From JBCBEX01 sp038528235 (GTDB taxonomy: Bacteria > Bacteroidota > Rhodothermia > Rhodothermales > Rubricoccaceae), in the NCBI GenBank assembly GCA_038528235.1, contig JBCBEX010000077.1:1-21746 (forward strand): a stretch of DNA of 21,746 bases, read 5' to 3'. The first letter of the stretch is position 1. The number at the start of each line of letters is the position of its first letter. A model generated the notes under the pieces. The model was given only the letters and a program-made list of their open reading frames with translations. It did not search any database and was not told the origin of the DNA. The translations under genes and the position numbers were made by a program. Positions 14,723 to 21,746 of this stretch are shown piece after piece.

Positions 14723-15950
14723 AACGTCCATAGTCGGAGGTCGAAGCTCGGCGGTCTGGCTGCTGCTGGTCGCCCTGTTTTGGGTAGGCTGCGAAGCGTT
14801 GCAGGTGGGCCGTCCGCTCGCGCTGGACGAGGGCGCGTGGACGACGGAGGGGGGCTCGGCGGCGCGCACCTTCGAGGCTGAGAGCGAGCTCGCGCTGCCG
14901 CTGGAGGAGAAATGGGTCTACAACGCCGAGGGTGCGTTCGGGCCAGCCGCCGCGCTCGTGGCCGAGGGGCAGCTTTTCGTCGCCACGCGCCAGGGCGAAG
15001 TCCGCTCGCTCGACCTCGCCGACGAGCGCACCTTCACCGGACAGACCGACCTCGGCGATGCCATCGACGGCGCGCCCGTCCTGACCGACCGGCTGCTGAT
15101 CGCGCCAATCTCGGCTGGCGGCGACGGGGTCGTGGCGTACGACATCGTGCGGGGACGCATCGCGTGGAAGCTCGACGCCGAGCCGCATGCGGCCGGGCTG
15201 CTCCGTGTCGGCGAGACGCTCGTCGCTGTGAGCTTACTGGGGACGATCCGCGCGCTGGACGTCCGCACGGGTGCCGTGCAGTGGGAGCTGGCCTCCGATT
15301 CTGTGCAAGCCGTGCACGCGTCCCCCGTCTTGCTCGATGCCGCGACGGTAGCGGTCGTCGACGACCAGGGGCGCATCTCGGCACACAGTCTCACGGACGG
15401 GACCCCGCGCTGGACAGCCGACCTCGGGGTCCCCGTCTATGCCACGCCCGCTGTCGCTGACGGGCTTCTCCTCGTGCCGACGACACGTGGGCAGTTCGTC
15501 GCTCTGGACGCAACGACGGGACAACGGCGCTGGACCTATGCCGCCGCGACTCCGACGACGCGCCTGACGAGTCCCGCCACCGACCGCCGCACGCTCTTCG
15601 TCGGCGCGTCCGACGGCACCATCGCCGCGCTCGACGTGCAGACGGGCGCCGTGCGCTGGACCCACACCGAGGACGGCGTGATCGCCGCCGCGCCGCACCT
15701 CGCCGGGGACGTCCTGTTTGTTGGCTCGCTACGCAAGCGCGTCTTCGCGCTCGACGCTGCCACGGGGACGGTGCGCTGGCAGACCGAGATTGGCGGACGC
15801 GTCAAGACTGCCCCGCTCGTCGCTGGCGGTTACCTCGTTGTGATGGCCGAGCCTCGCCAAGTCTATCTCTTCGGACCGCCGGTGTCGGACGCCATCGTCG
15901 ATGCTTCCGTTGTCGATGCCTCCGCTGTCGATTCCCTTGCCGCTCGGTGA
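14712..15950 (+). CDS. BamB-like PQQ-propeller lipoprotein
   Basis: A 412-residue protein made of PQQ/BamB-type blades: repeated 'ALD..TG...W' units (IRALDVRTGAVQWELA, FVALDATTGQRRWTY, IAALDVQTGAVRWTHT, VFALDAATGTVRWQTE), about seven or eight blades between residues 65 and 385. The N-terminus is a lipoprotein signal with Cys27 after LFWVG; Trp at -3 is unusual but the hydrophobic stretch and V-G-C are clear. BamB is a lipoprotein partner of BamA in outer-membrane barrel assembly. Here the gene overlaps the barrel-protease gene by 11 bases, so a partner role for that protein is a reasonable inference. No PQQ dehydrogenase active-site residues are apparent. The C-terminal tail contains a short tandem repeat (15897-15941). 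Its stop overlaps the next start (TGATG). Confidence 0.85.
   Translation: MISRTSIVGGRSSAVWLLLVALFWVGCEALQVGRPLALDEGAWTTEGGSAARTFEAESELALPLEEKWVYNAEGAFGPAAALVAEGQLFVATRQGEVRSLDLADERTFTGQTDLGDAIDGAPVLTDRLLIAPISAGGDGVVAYDIVRGRIAWKLDAEPHAAGLLRVGETLVAVSLLGTIRALDVRTGAVQWELASDSVQAVHASPVLLDAATVAVVDDQGRISAHSLTDGTPRWTADLGVPVYATPAVADGLLLVPTTRGQFVALDATTGQRRWTYAAATPTTRLTSPATDRRTLFVGASDGTIAALDVQTGAVRWTHTEDGVIAAAPHLAGDVLFVGSLRKRVFALDAATGTVRWQTEIGGRVKTAPLVAGGYLVVMAEPRQVYLFGPPVSDAIVDASVVDASAVDSLAAR
15897..15941 (+). repeat. Three 15-base tandem units in the 3' end of the BamB-like gene
   Basis: GTCGATGCTTCCGTT (15897-15911), GTCGATGCCTCCGCT (15912-15926) and GTCGATTCCCTTGCC (15927-15941) are in-frame 15-base units encoding VDASV, VDASA and VDSLA at residues 396-410. 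The first two differ at only two positions and the third is diverged. They lie after the last propeller blade, so copy-number change would only alter tail length. Confidence 0.7.
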
Positions 15951-16732
15951 TGATGTTCCGCCTGTTCCTCCTCGTCTGCTTCCTGACTGCGGCCCCGACG
16001 TGGGCGCAGGACGTGGGATATGTCCGCGTTGAGACCAACGCGCCCGAGGCTACGTTCTTCGTCAACGGGCGGCACGTGATGCTTACGGACGACGGCGTGC
16101 TGGAAGTCGCGCCTGGGACCATCATTGTACTGGCGCTCGTGGGAGAGCCGGATACCTGGGACGCGCGCCGCGCGTCGGCTACCGTGGACGTTTCGGCAGG
16201 GGCGACCGTGGTGGCGAAGCTCGATCTCCCGATCCGGTATCGCATCACCTCGGTGCCATATGGGGCGAAGGTCGTGCACGAAGCTCCCGATGGCACCCAG
16301 ACCCAACTCGGCGCTACGCCGCTCTCGATTGATCGGCCTGTGCGGCTAGATGGGACGCTACACCTGGATAAGGACGGCTATGCTTCGCAACAACTCGCAC
16401 CCGGCTCCGAGTTCACGAACGAGCAGAGCGTGTTGCTTCGACCGCTGCGTGCGGAGGACGGCGCTGAGGTGATTGGACTGATGGAGGTGCGTCCCAACCG
16501 CTGGATCGACGTGGCGGCGGGCGCGCTCGCGCTCGCAGGCGGGGCTACGGCGGTCTACTTCAAGCTCCGTGCCGACGACGTCGACGACCGCTACCGCGAT
16601 CCAGGCAGCCCGGAGCGGGGAGACCCAGCGCTCCGCGACGAAGCGGCGCGGCTCGACACCTACTCGGCCGTGGGGCTTGGTGCGATGCAGGTCGGGCTGG
16701 GCGTCATCGCCGTGCGGCTCGTCCTGCGGTAG
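15950..16732 (+). CDS. PEGA-like exported protein with C-terminal membrane segments
   Basis: About 260 residues, starting at ATG 15950 or 15953 (GTG 15947 is also in frame), so the start overlaps the upstream stop as TGATG and translation is probably coupled. A signal peptide (MFRLFLLVCFLTAAPTWA, then QDVGY) precedes a PEGA-type beta domain: 'GYVRVETNAPEATFFVNGRHV' and 'TPLSIDRPVRLDGTLHLDKDGYASQQL' show the 'V...P..A.V.VDG / L.....GY' pattern. Near the C-terminus are two hydrophobic segments (WIDVAAGALALAGGATAVYF and YSAVGLGAMQVGLGVIAVRLVL), separated by a charged loop 'ADDVDDRYRDPGSPERGDPALRDEAARLDTY'. Similar 'ADD.YD.Y' loops occur in Bacteroidota PEGA/DUF5683 envelope proteins. Function is unknown; position as third gene of the barrel-protease operon suggests an envelope support role. 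Confidence 0.75.
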   Translation: MMFRLFLLVCFLTAAPTWAQDVGYVRVETNAPEATFFVNGRHVMLTDDGVLEVAPGTIIVLALVGEPDTWDARRASATVDVSAGATVVAKLDLPIRYRITSVPYGAKVVHEAPDGTQTQLGATPLSIDRPVRLDGTLHLDKDGYASQQLAPGSEFTNEQSVLLRPLRAEDGAEVIGLMEVRPNRWIDVAAGALALAGGATAVYFKLRADDVDDRYRDPGSPERGDPALRDEAARLDTYSAVGLGAMQVGLGVIAVRLVLR

Positions 16733-16836
16733 CGCCGCTTGTGACTCGGGTGGGTCTGGTGCAGACGCCGCTGACTGGCGGGCGGCAGGGCCGTAGTTTG
16801 TGCTGCTCCTTCCCCTTGGCCCTCGCCCACACCGTC

Positions 16837-17283
16837 ATGCCCCTCGCCGACCAGATCAACGCCGACCTCAAGACCGCCATGAAGGCGCGGGACGCCGAAC
16901 GGGTCGGCACGCTTCGTCTGCTCCGTGCCGCCTTCCTCGACTTTGAGAAGAGCGGGCAGGGCGCCCTGACGGATGAAAAAGCGCTCGCCATCCTCCAAAA
17001 GCAGGCAAAGCAGCGCCGCGAGTCCATCACCCAATTCGAGGACGCGGGCCGAGAGGACCTTGCAGCCAAGGAGCGTGCGGAGCTGGAACTGATTGACAGC
17101 TACCTCCCAAAGCAACTGGGCGACGAGGAGCTACGGGCACGCGTAGCCGCGATCGTAGAGCAGACAGGAGCGTCCTCAATGGCAGACATGGGCAAAGTGA
17201 TGGGCCGGGCCATGGGCGCGCTGCGCGGCCTCGCCGATGGCAACCGCGTCCGTCAGGCCGTGGAGGCGCTCCTAAAGGGATGA
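16837..17283 (+). CDS. YqeY / GatB-YqeY domain protein
   Basis: A 148-residue protein matching the whole YqeY family in length and pattern: MPLADQINADLKTAMKARD, then TLRLLRAAFLDFEKS, a Lys/Arg-rich helix QKQAKQRRESITQFEDAGREDLA, ELELIDSYLPKQL at about 82-94, and a tail ending in MGKVMGRAMGALRGLADGNRVRQAV. The domain is homologous to the tRNA-binding C-terminal part of GatB and is proposed to interact with tRNA, but the role of the stand-alone protein is not settled. ATG 16837 was chosen as the start of homology; the in-frame upstream region from 16741 has no resemblance to the family. A TAGTTTG element at 16794-16800, 37 bases upstream, may be a Bacteroidota-type -7 element, but no matching -33 was found. 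Confidence 0.92.
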   Translation: MPLADQINADLKTAMKARDAERVGTLRLLRAAFLDFEKSGQGALTDEKALAILQKQAKQRRESITQFEDAGREDLAAKERAELELIDSYLPKQLGDEELRARVAAIVEQTGASSMADMGKVMGRAMGALRGLADGNRVRQAVEALLKG

Positions 17284-17336
17284 GGCCGGCTGCTCTTGCA
17301 TCCGTAAATCGCAGGTATTGAAGTCAGTAGCGCGTC

Positions 17337-17353
17337 TGGCACAGCCCTGGCAT
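17337..17353 (+). promoter_or_regulatory. Candidate sigma-54 (-24/-12) promoter upstream of cvpA-like gene
   Basis: TGGCAC (17337-17342), five bases, then TGGCAT (17348-17353) match the sigma-54 pattern TGGCAC-N5-TTGCA with one substitution (G for the second T) and exact GG/GC spacing. The predicted start, near 17363, is about 23 bases before ATG 17386. No enhancer-binding-protein gene is in the window, and a single match in GC-rich DNA can occur by chance. Confidence 0.32.
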
Positions 17354-17385
17354 TATTCTACGCTCAGCCACCTGCCTCCGTACCT

Positions 17386-18003
17386 ATGGACTTCCTCGCT
17401 GACCTCTCCTACCTCGACGCCTTTATCTCGGTCGTAGCGGTGCTCGGCCTCGTGCGGGGCTGGCACAAAGGCCTCGTCGATCAGGTGCTGGGGCTCGTCG
17501 GGATTGTGGTGGCCATCATCCTCAGCGCTATGTTCGCAGGACCCGTCGGGAGCATGGTGGTGAACAGCATGGGGCTGTCGCCGAGGATCGCTGGCACGGT
17601 GGGATTTGCGGTAGTGTTCGCAGGGGTCATGTTGGGTGTGTTCCTCCTCGTCCGCGCGATCAAGAACACCCTGTCGGCGCTGGCGCTTGGCGGTCTCGAC
17701 AAGGTGGGCGGCGGTGCTTTCGGCGGATTTAAGGCGTTGCTCGTGCTCAGCCTCATGCTGGGGTTCGTCAACATGCTGCCGCTGATGGCAGGGGCAACCT
17801 CACCCGTCATCGGCGACGAGACGCGCGAGACTTCGCTGTTCTACGAGCCCGTACGCGGCTTGGCCCCGGCCACCTGGGACGCCGTGCAGCCGATCCTACC
17901 CGGCTTGAGCGAGCGGCTCTTTCAAGCCGTCGACGACCTCGAAGCAGGCCGGTTCCAGGACGATCCGCCGCCAAGCACGACCATTCAAGGGTTCGGCGAC
18001 TGA
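17386..18003 (+). CDS. CvpA-family membrane protein
   Basis: A 205-residue inner-membrane protein with four hydrophobic segments in the N-terminal 145 residues. It carries CvpA hallmarks: YLDAFISVVAVLGLVRGWHKGLVDQV at 9-34, and 'LGGLDKVGGGAFGGFKALLVLSLMLGFVNM' at 101-130, where the 'LD...GG..G..KG' turn is the family signature. The C-terminal region is soluble and Pro/acid-rich. CvpA is needed for colicin V production in E. coli and more generally affects envelope homeostasis; its biochemical role is unclear. It follows yqeY with a 102-base spacer containing the candidate sigma-54 promoter, so it may be transcribed separately. The following spacer (18004-18189) has only a weak dyad, TTCCG (18108-18112) and CGGAA (18122-18126) around a GTGCAC palindrome. 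Confidence 0.88.
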   Translation: MDFLADLSYLDAFISVVAVLGLVRGWHKGLVDQVLGLVGIVVAIILSAMFAGPVGSMVVNSMGLSPRIAGTVGFAVVFAGVMLGVFLLVRAIKNTLSALALGGLDKVGGGAFGGFKALLVLSLMLGFVNMLPLMAGATSPVIGDETRETSLFYEPVRGLAPATWDAVQPILPGLSERLFQAVDDLEAGRFQDDPPPSTTIQGFGD

Positions 18004-18189
18004 CCCGTGTCAGTGAGGCCATACTTGGCACATTCTGGGCGCGAGGCTTTGCGTGACCGAAGAACCTTCCGCGGCCTAGTTGTTGCAGCCGTCCGACCTT
18101 GAACCGATTCCGGCGTGCACACGGAACAATCGTAGCGCTGGGTTTCGAGACGAGTCCCTGCCGCCCCTCGCTTGGTCGACCGATCTACG

Positions 18190-18396
18190 ATGACACCGCT
18201 CAACCGCCTTGCCCTCCTCGTCGCGCAACTCTCACCTGAAGAGATGATGCGCTTCCGTCGCTGGCTCGATCAGTACGAGGTGAATCGGTGGGAGGCGGCC
18301 GTAGACCTGGACGTGGACACGCCGCGCCTCGACGAAATTGCGCGCTCGATGCATGTGTCGGTAAAGCGGGCGGGCCCTGTGGCGCGGTCATCGTAG
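18190..18396 (+). CDS. Small antitoxin-like protein without an adjacent toxin
   Basis: A 68-residue protein (ATG 18190, MTPLNRLALLVAQL). 'LSPEEMMRFRRWLDQYEVNRWEAAVDLDVDTPRLDEIA' closely follows the layout of a widespread family of short antitoxins partnered with RelE/ParE toxins: helix, 'L..EE...F..W...', then 'W..QI..D...G.LD.IA'. The usual tail 'A...H.AGR...L' is replaced by RSMHVSVKRAGPVARSS, so the C-terminus may be diverged or affected by an old frameshift. No RelE/ParE gene follows; sbcC begins 104 bases downstream. An in-frame upstream ATG at 18172 would add six residues. Possibilities are an orphan antitoxin, a remnant of a lost TA pair, or a small regulator of unrelated function. Function is not assigned. 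Confidence 0.55.
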   Translation: MTPLNRLALLVAQLSPEEMMRFRRWLDQYEVNRWEAAVDLDVDTPRLDEIARSMHVSVKRAGPVARSS

Positions 18397-18499
18397 GTGG
18401 CGTCGATCCCGCAGCGGCACGGATCGCGGAGGCAGAGGCGGACGTACCTTCGAGCCGTCTGTACCACCGTCACCGGCTCTTCCGCTGTCGCGTCCGCGC

Positions 18500-21400
18500 A
18501 TGGTCCCCGTCGCGCTCAAGCTCCACAACTTCCTTTCCTACGGCACGGCCAACGAGGCGCTCGACTTCGAGCAGTTTCACGTCGCGTGTCTCTCTGGTGG
18601 CAACGGCCAGGGCAAGTCAGCCCTTCTCGATGCGATCACTTGGGCGATCTGGGGCGAGGCGCGTAAGTCTGGCGACAGCCGCAAGCCAGACGACGACCTC
18701 CTGCGCATCGGCCAGTCGCGTATGGAAGTGGACCTCACCTTCGACCTCGACGATGCGCGCTACCGCGTCGTGCGCGCGTACCAGAAGTCGGCGTCGGGGA
18801 AGACTTCCAAGCCGACCCTGGAGTTTCAAGTGCTCGATCCCGGCACCGGAGAGTGGCGCCCGCTCACGACCCCGTCGATCCGGGAGACGCAGACCGTCAT
18901 CGACGAGAAGATTGGGCTCGACTACAACACGTTCATCAACTCGGCCTTCCTTCTGCAGGGCCGCTCGGACGAGTTCACGAAGAAGCGGCCCGCCGACCGC
19001 AAACAGATCCTGGCGCAGATCCTGGCGCTCGGCCGCTACGACAAGCTGGCCGACAAGGCCCGCGACCGCATCCGGCAGTACAAATCCGAGGGCGAGCGCC
19101 TCGAAGCTGAGATCGACCGGCTGACGCTCGCCCTCGAAGAGGAAGGGCGCTGGCAAGAGGATCTCGATGCCGCTGAGGCCCATCGCGCGGCCCTCGATGC
19201 TCGGAAAGCAGAACTACGTACGGAGCAACGCGCCCTCGTGGACCGCCTCAGCGCGCTAGAGGCCACGGCACGTGAAGCGCAGCACCAGCAGGACACACTG
19301 CGCCGCCTCGCTGAGCGGGGCGCCGCGCTCGCCTCGGAGCACGACGCCCTCGCCGCCAAAGTCGCCGACACGGAGCGCCTCCTTGGTCGGCGCGAGGAGA
19401 TCGTGGCCGCCCAACGGCGCTACGAGGCATTACGCACAGAGCGCGACACGCTCGACGAGAAGGCCGACCTCCGGCGTGGCGTGGAGGCGCAACTGCAGCA
19501 GCTCACGCTCCAGATCGAGCAGCAGCAGCGCGACCTCGACTTCCGGCTCAAGCAGCACGAGGCCGACCTCCGCCGCGACACGCAGAAGCTCGAGGAGGCG
19601 GAGGGCCGTCTGGCCACGCGTACGGGAGTGGGGGAGGAACTGGCCAAGGCCAACGAGGCCCAGGCGACGGTGGCACGGCTTCGTAACATCGCCGAGCGGC
19701 GCCGGTCGGACGAGGTAGAGGTGCACGCCTGTCAGACCACGATCACGGCCGAACGCGCCCGCCTCGAAGGCGAGGCTACGCAGCTAGATCGTGCGCTCCA
19801 TAGGGACGACCCGCTTCCCGAGCGGTCCGTCCTCGAGTCTGAGCTCGCTGCCTGCGCCGAGGAGCTCACGGCGTTCCGTGATGCCCGTGACCGACTTACG
19901 CAGGTCAAAGAGGCTGGCATGAACGTACGTGCTGAGATCGATAGCGCGACGACACTGCGACAAGACCTCACCGCCGAAATCAAGGCGCTCCAGGAAAAAC
20001 GACAGCGCATCGATGCCCTGGATATGGAGCAGTGTCCCACGTGCGGCTCGGTGCTCACCGCCGATCACCGCGCAACCGTCCGGGCGACCTACGATGCGGA
20101 GATTGCTGGGGTCGAGGCGCGGGCTGACGATCTGGACCAGCGGCTCCGTGCGATGCAGGAGCGGCGCGGGCGTATTGGGCAGGACTATCGCACGCTCGAC
20201 GCGCAAGTGCAGCAGTTCAACGGGGTCGAAGCGCGGCATGCAACGCTGACGGAGCGCCTGGCCCGCCACGCGCAGGAGGAGGCCGAGCGCCAGCGCCTGA
20301 CGAGTCGACTGGCGCAGGTACGCGAGTCACTGGAACGTGACACCTATACACCGGAGGCTCGGAAACGGCTTGCAGACGCCCAGGCGCGTCTTGATGCGCA
20401 GCCGTTTGACCAGGCGGCGTTCGAAGCGGCACAGACGGTGGCTGCTTCGCTGGGGCGTTGGGAGCAGGAGCGTCGGACGTTGGACGAGGTTGCTGGGCAG
20501 GCAGAGGGCCTGCGCGCGGCCGTGGAGCGCCATCGCCGTACGCTTGAATCGCTTCGCACCGACCTCCACGACGGCGGGAGCCTGGCTGTGCCGCGTCAAA
20601 AGCAGACGCATCTCAGAGAGCAACTCGAACGGATCGGCTATGACGCTGGGCGGCACGGTGCGGTACGCCAAGAACTCCAGGCGTTAGCCGGTATCCCCGA
20701 ACAGGTCGCGGGGCTGATGGGGGCCGAAGGGCGACTCACTGAGTGGCGCGCGCGCCAGACAATCCTGGCTGCGGAGCAGGCAACCCTTGCGGAGCAGCGC
20801 GAGGCCGCGCAGATCCAACTCGACGCCGCCACCCAAGCCCTCACGGAGCGTGCCGCGCTCGAACAGCAGCGCGAAGCACTCACGGCTCGTGTTGCAACGG
20901 TGGACGCCGACCTCGGTGAGACGACCGGGCGCTGCGGTGCACTGCGCGCCCGGCTCGAACGGTGTGCCTCGGACCGGGCTGCCCTCAAGGAGACCCGCGC
21001 CAAGCACCGCGAGGTGAAACGCCAGCGCACGATCTACACCAAGCTGCGCACCGCCTTCGGCAAGAACGGCATCCCGTCGCTCATCATCGAAGAGACCCTG
21101 CCCGAGGTCGAGGCGCGCGCCAACGAACTGCTTGACCGGCTCACAGCCGGGCGGGGGGGCGGGCGTACCCAGGTCTTGCTGGAGACGCTCAAGGACAAAA
21201 AGGCGGGCGGGACGAAGGAAACGCTCGACATCAACATCACGGACGAGCATGGCGTGGCGCGGGCCTACGAGACCTACTCCGGGGGCGAAGCCTTCCGTGT
21301 CAACTTCGCGCTGCGTCTTGCCCTTGCCCAGTTACTAGCTGAGCGCAGCGGCGTCCGCATCCGCACGCTCGTCGTCGACGAAGGCTTCGGCACGCAGGAC

Positions 21401-21568
21401 AAGCAGGGGCTCCACAGCCTCGTTGAAGCCATCAACGCCGTCCGCGACGACTTCGACAAGATCCTCGTGATCACCCACCTCGACGAACTGAAAGAGGCCT
21501 TCCCTGTTCGGATCGAAGTCGAGAAGCACCCTGTCGAGGGGTCGCGCTTTACCGTGCTCGGCGTTTAG
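18500..21568 (+). CDS. sbcC: SbcC/Rad50-type exonuclease ATPase subunit
   Basis: A 1022-residue SMC-like ATPase. With SbcD (Mre11) it forms an ATP-dependent nuclease that opens hairpins, trims blocked DNA ends and cuts inverted repeats during repair. The N-terminal half-ATPase has Walker A GGNGQGKS at 33-40 and the Q-loop region FLLQGRSDEFTKK. A long coiled coil runs from about 190 to 850, split by the zinc hook CPTC at Cys512-Cys515, almost exactly central. The C-terminal half has signature SGGEAF at 927-932 and Walker B LVVDEGFG with Asp960-Glu961, followed by a D-loop-like TQD and the H-loop ITHLDEL. All expected elements are present. ATG 18500 is the first codon of the conserved LKLHNFLSYG strand. 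sbcD is usually adjacent; here the upstream gene is an antitoxin-like ORF, and no sbcD is in the window. Confidence 0.95.
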   Translation: MVPVALKLHNFLSYGTANEALDFEQFHVACLSGGNGQGKSALLDAITWAIWGEARKSGDSRKPDDDLLRIGQSRMEVDLTFDLDDARYRVVRAYQKSASGKTSKPTLEFQVLDPGTGEWRPLTTPSIRETQTVIDEKIGLDYNTFINSAFLLQGRSDEFTKKRPADRKQILAQILALGRYDKLADKARDRIRQYKSEGERLEAEIDRLTLALEEEGRWQEDLDAAEAHRAALDARKAELRTEQRALVDRLSALEATAREAQHQQDTLRRLAERGAALASEHDALAAKVADTERLLGRREEIVAAQRRYEALRTERDTLDEKADLRRGVEAQLQQLTLQIEQQQRDLDFRLKQHEADLRRDTQKLEEAEGRLATRTGVGEELAKANEAQATVARLRNIAERRRSDEVEVHACQTTITAERARLEGEATQLDRALHRDDPLPERSVLESELAACAEELTAFRDARDRLTQVKEAGMNVRAEIDSATTLRQDLTAEIKALQEKRQRIDALDMEQCPTCGSVLTADHRATVRATYDAEIAGVEARADDLDQRLRAMQERRGRIGQDYRTLDAQVQQFNGVEARHATLTERLARHAQEEAERQRLTSRLAQVRESLERDTYTPEARKRLADAQARLDAQPFDQAAFEAAQTVAASLGRWEQERRTLDEVAGQAEGLRAAVERHRRTLESLRTDLHDGGSLAVPRQKQTHLREQLERIGYDAGRHGAVRQELQALAGIPEQVAGLMGAEGRLTEWRARQTILAAEQATLAEQREAAQIQLDAATQALTERAALEQQREALTARVATVDADLGETTGRCGALRARLERCASDRAALKETRAKHREVKRQRTIYTKLRTAFGKNGIPSLIIEETLPEVEARANELLDRLTAGRGGGRTQVLLETLKDKKAGGTKETLDINITDEHGVARAYETYSGGEAFRVNFALRLALAQLLAERSGVRIRTLVVDEGFGTQDKQGLHSLVEAINAVRDDFDKILVITHLDELKEAFPVRIEVEKHPVEGSRFTVLGV

Positions 21569-21676
21569 CCTAGCCGTGAGCTCGGAACCAGCTACCGCAC
21601 GCGGACAAAAAGAAGCCGCCGAAGCGGTAGTGTAGGCAGCTTCGGCGGCAAAATTCGTGACGGTTGGGGCTAGGCT
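21567..21676. repeat. Nested dyad after sbcC
   Basis: Outer arms AGCCTAGCC (21567-21575, starting inside the sbcC stop codon) and GGCTAGGCT (21668-21676) are a perfect 9-base inverted repeat. They enclose a perfect 11-base hairpin at 21615-21649, and a short AACC/GGTT pair lies between the two. The arms are about 92 bases apart, so chance is possible for the outer pair alone. Together they could form one extended transcript-end structure. Confidence 0.4.
21605..21649 (-). terminator. Hairpin terminator, oriented for minus-strand transcription
   Basis: GCCGCCGAAGC (21615-21625) pairs perfectly with GCTTCGGCGGC (21639-21649) across a 13-base loop. Read on the minus strand the hairpin is followed by TTCTTTTTGT (21614 down to 21605), a good U-tract. 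On the plus strand it is followed by AAAATTC, so it suits a gene arriving from the right of the window. It may still act as an mRNA 3' stabiliser for sbcC. Confidence 0.62.
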
Positions 21677-21746
21677 CTGTCTTGAAAATCCCAATACGGC
21701 CTACGCTTGGCTCCAAATGGCGTGCACCGCGTTGCGCTGTATCGCC
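21671..21746 (+). mobile_element. Possible end of an insertion sequence (continues past right edge)
   Basis: TAGGCTCTGTCTTGAAAA at 21671-21688 resembles the terminal inverted repeats of IS5-like elements, which often start GGCTCTGT or GRSNCTGTC followed by an A-rich stretch. No transposase frame is visible in the remaining 60 bases and the other end is outside the window. A very short open frame (ATG 21717 to the edge) cannot be evaluated. This is a resemblance, not an identification. Confidence 0.2.

Noticed and set aside
1..21746. CRISPR array, tRNA or rRNA genes, or a complete transposon
   Set aside because: No spaced direct repeats, cloverleaf-like segments, rRNA-like sequence or transposase frames were seen.

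Overview
The window is a GC-rich (roughly 65-70% in most genes), densely packed bacterial chromosome segment. Many proteins carry signal peptides, one is a likely lipoprotein, one ends in an outer-membrane barrel with a terminal Phe, and Shine-Dalgarno sites are weak or absent. The mix (Bacteroidota-style AsnRS motif 2, PEGA-like surface protein, protease/propeller/barrel fusion) suggests a Gram-negative of the Bacteroidota, most likely the high-GC Rhodothermia (Rhodothermus/Salinibacter/Rubricoccus relatives). This lineage call is inferred from protein style and composition; no rRNA gene is present.

Layout. 1-337 (-): 5' part of a secreted DUF4097-like protein that runs off the left edge. 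534-4708 (+): a tight run of asnS, a stand-alone macro domain protein, a RelB-like/ParE-like toxin-antitoxin pair, and a long ORF joining a DUF429-like (RNase H-fold) domain to a complete type-A chloramphenicol acetyltransferase (CAT) domain. The macro and TA genes are visibly lower in GC than asnS and look like an acquired cassette. 4832-7681 (+): Dps ferritin with its own terminator, a SpoU/TrmH rRNA methyltransferase, and alanine dehydrogenase. 7716-10217 (-): two secreted proteins, a right-handed beta-helix protein followed by a three-domain Ig/CARDB-like protein. 10452-11318 (+): a polytopic membrane protein of unknown function. 11480-16732 (+): an overlapping three-gene surface operon: a giant metalloprotease/beta-propeller/outer-membrane barrel protein, a BamB-like PQQ-propeller lipoprotein and a PEGA-like protein. 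16837-18003 (+): YqeY and CvpA family proteins. 18190-21568 (+): a small orphan antitoxin-like protein and SbcC/Rad50 without an adjacent sbcD. 21569-21746: a nested dyad/terminator and possibly the end of an insertion sequence.

The housekeeping part covers translation (asnS, trmH-like, yqeY), stress protection (dps) and DNA repair (sbcC). The most unusual parts are the low-GC cassette after asnS with the DUF429-CAT fusion, and the three-gene operon that seems to encode a self-anchoring cell-surface protease with its own lipoprotein partner. No tRNA, rRNA, CRISPR array or complete mobile element was seen, and no gene-free stretch exceeds about 240 bases.
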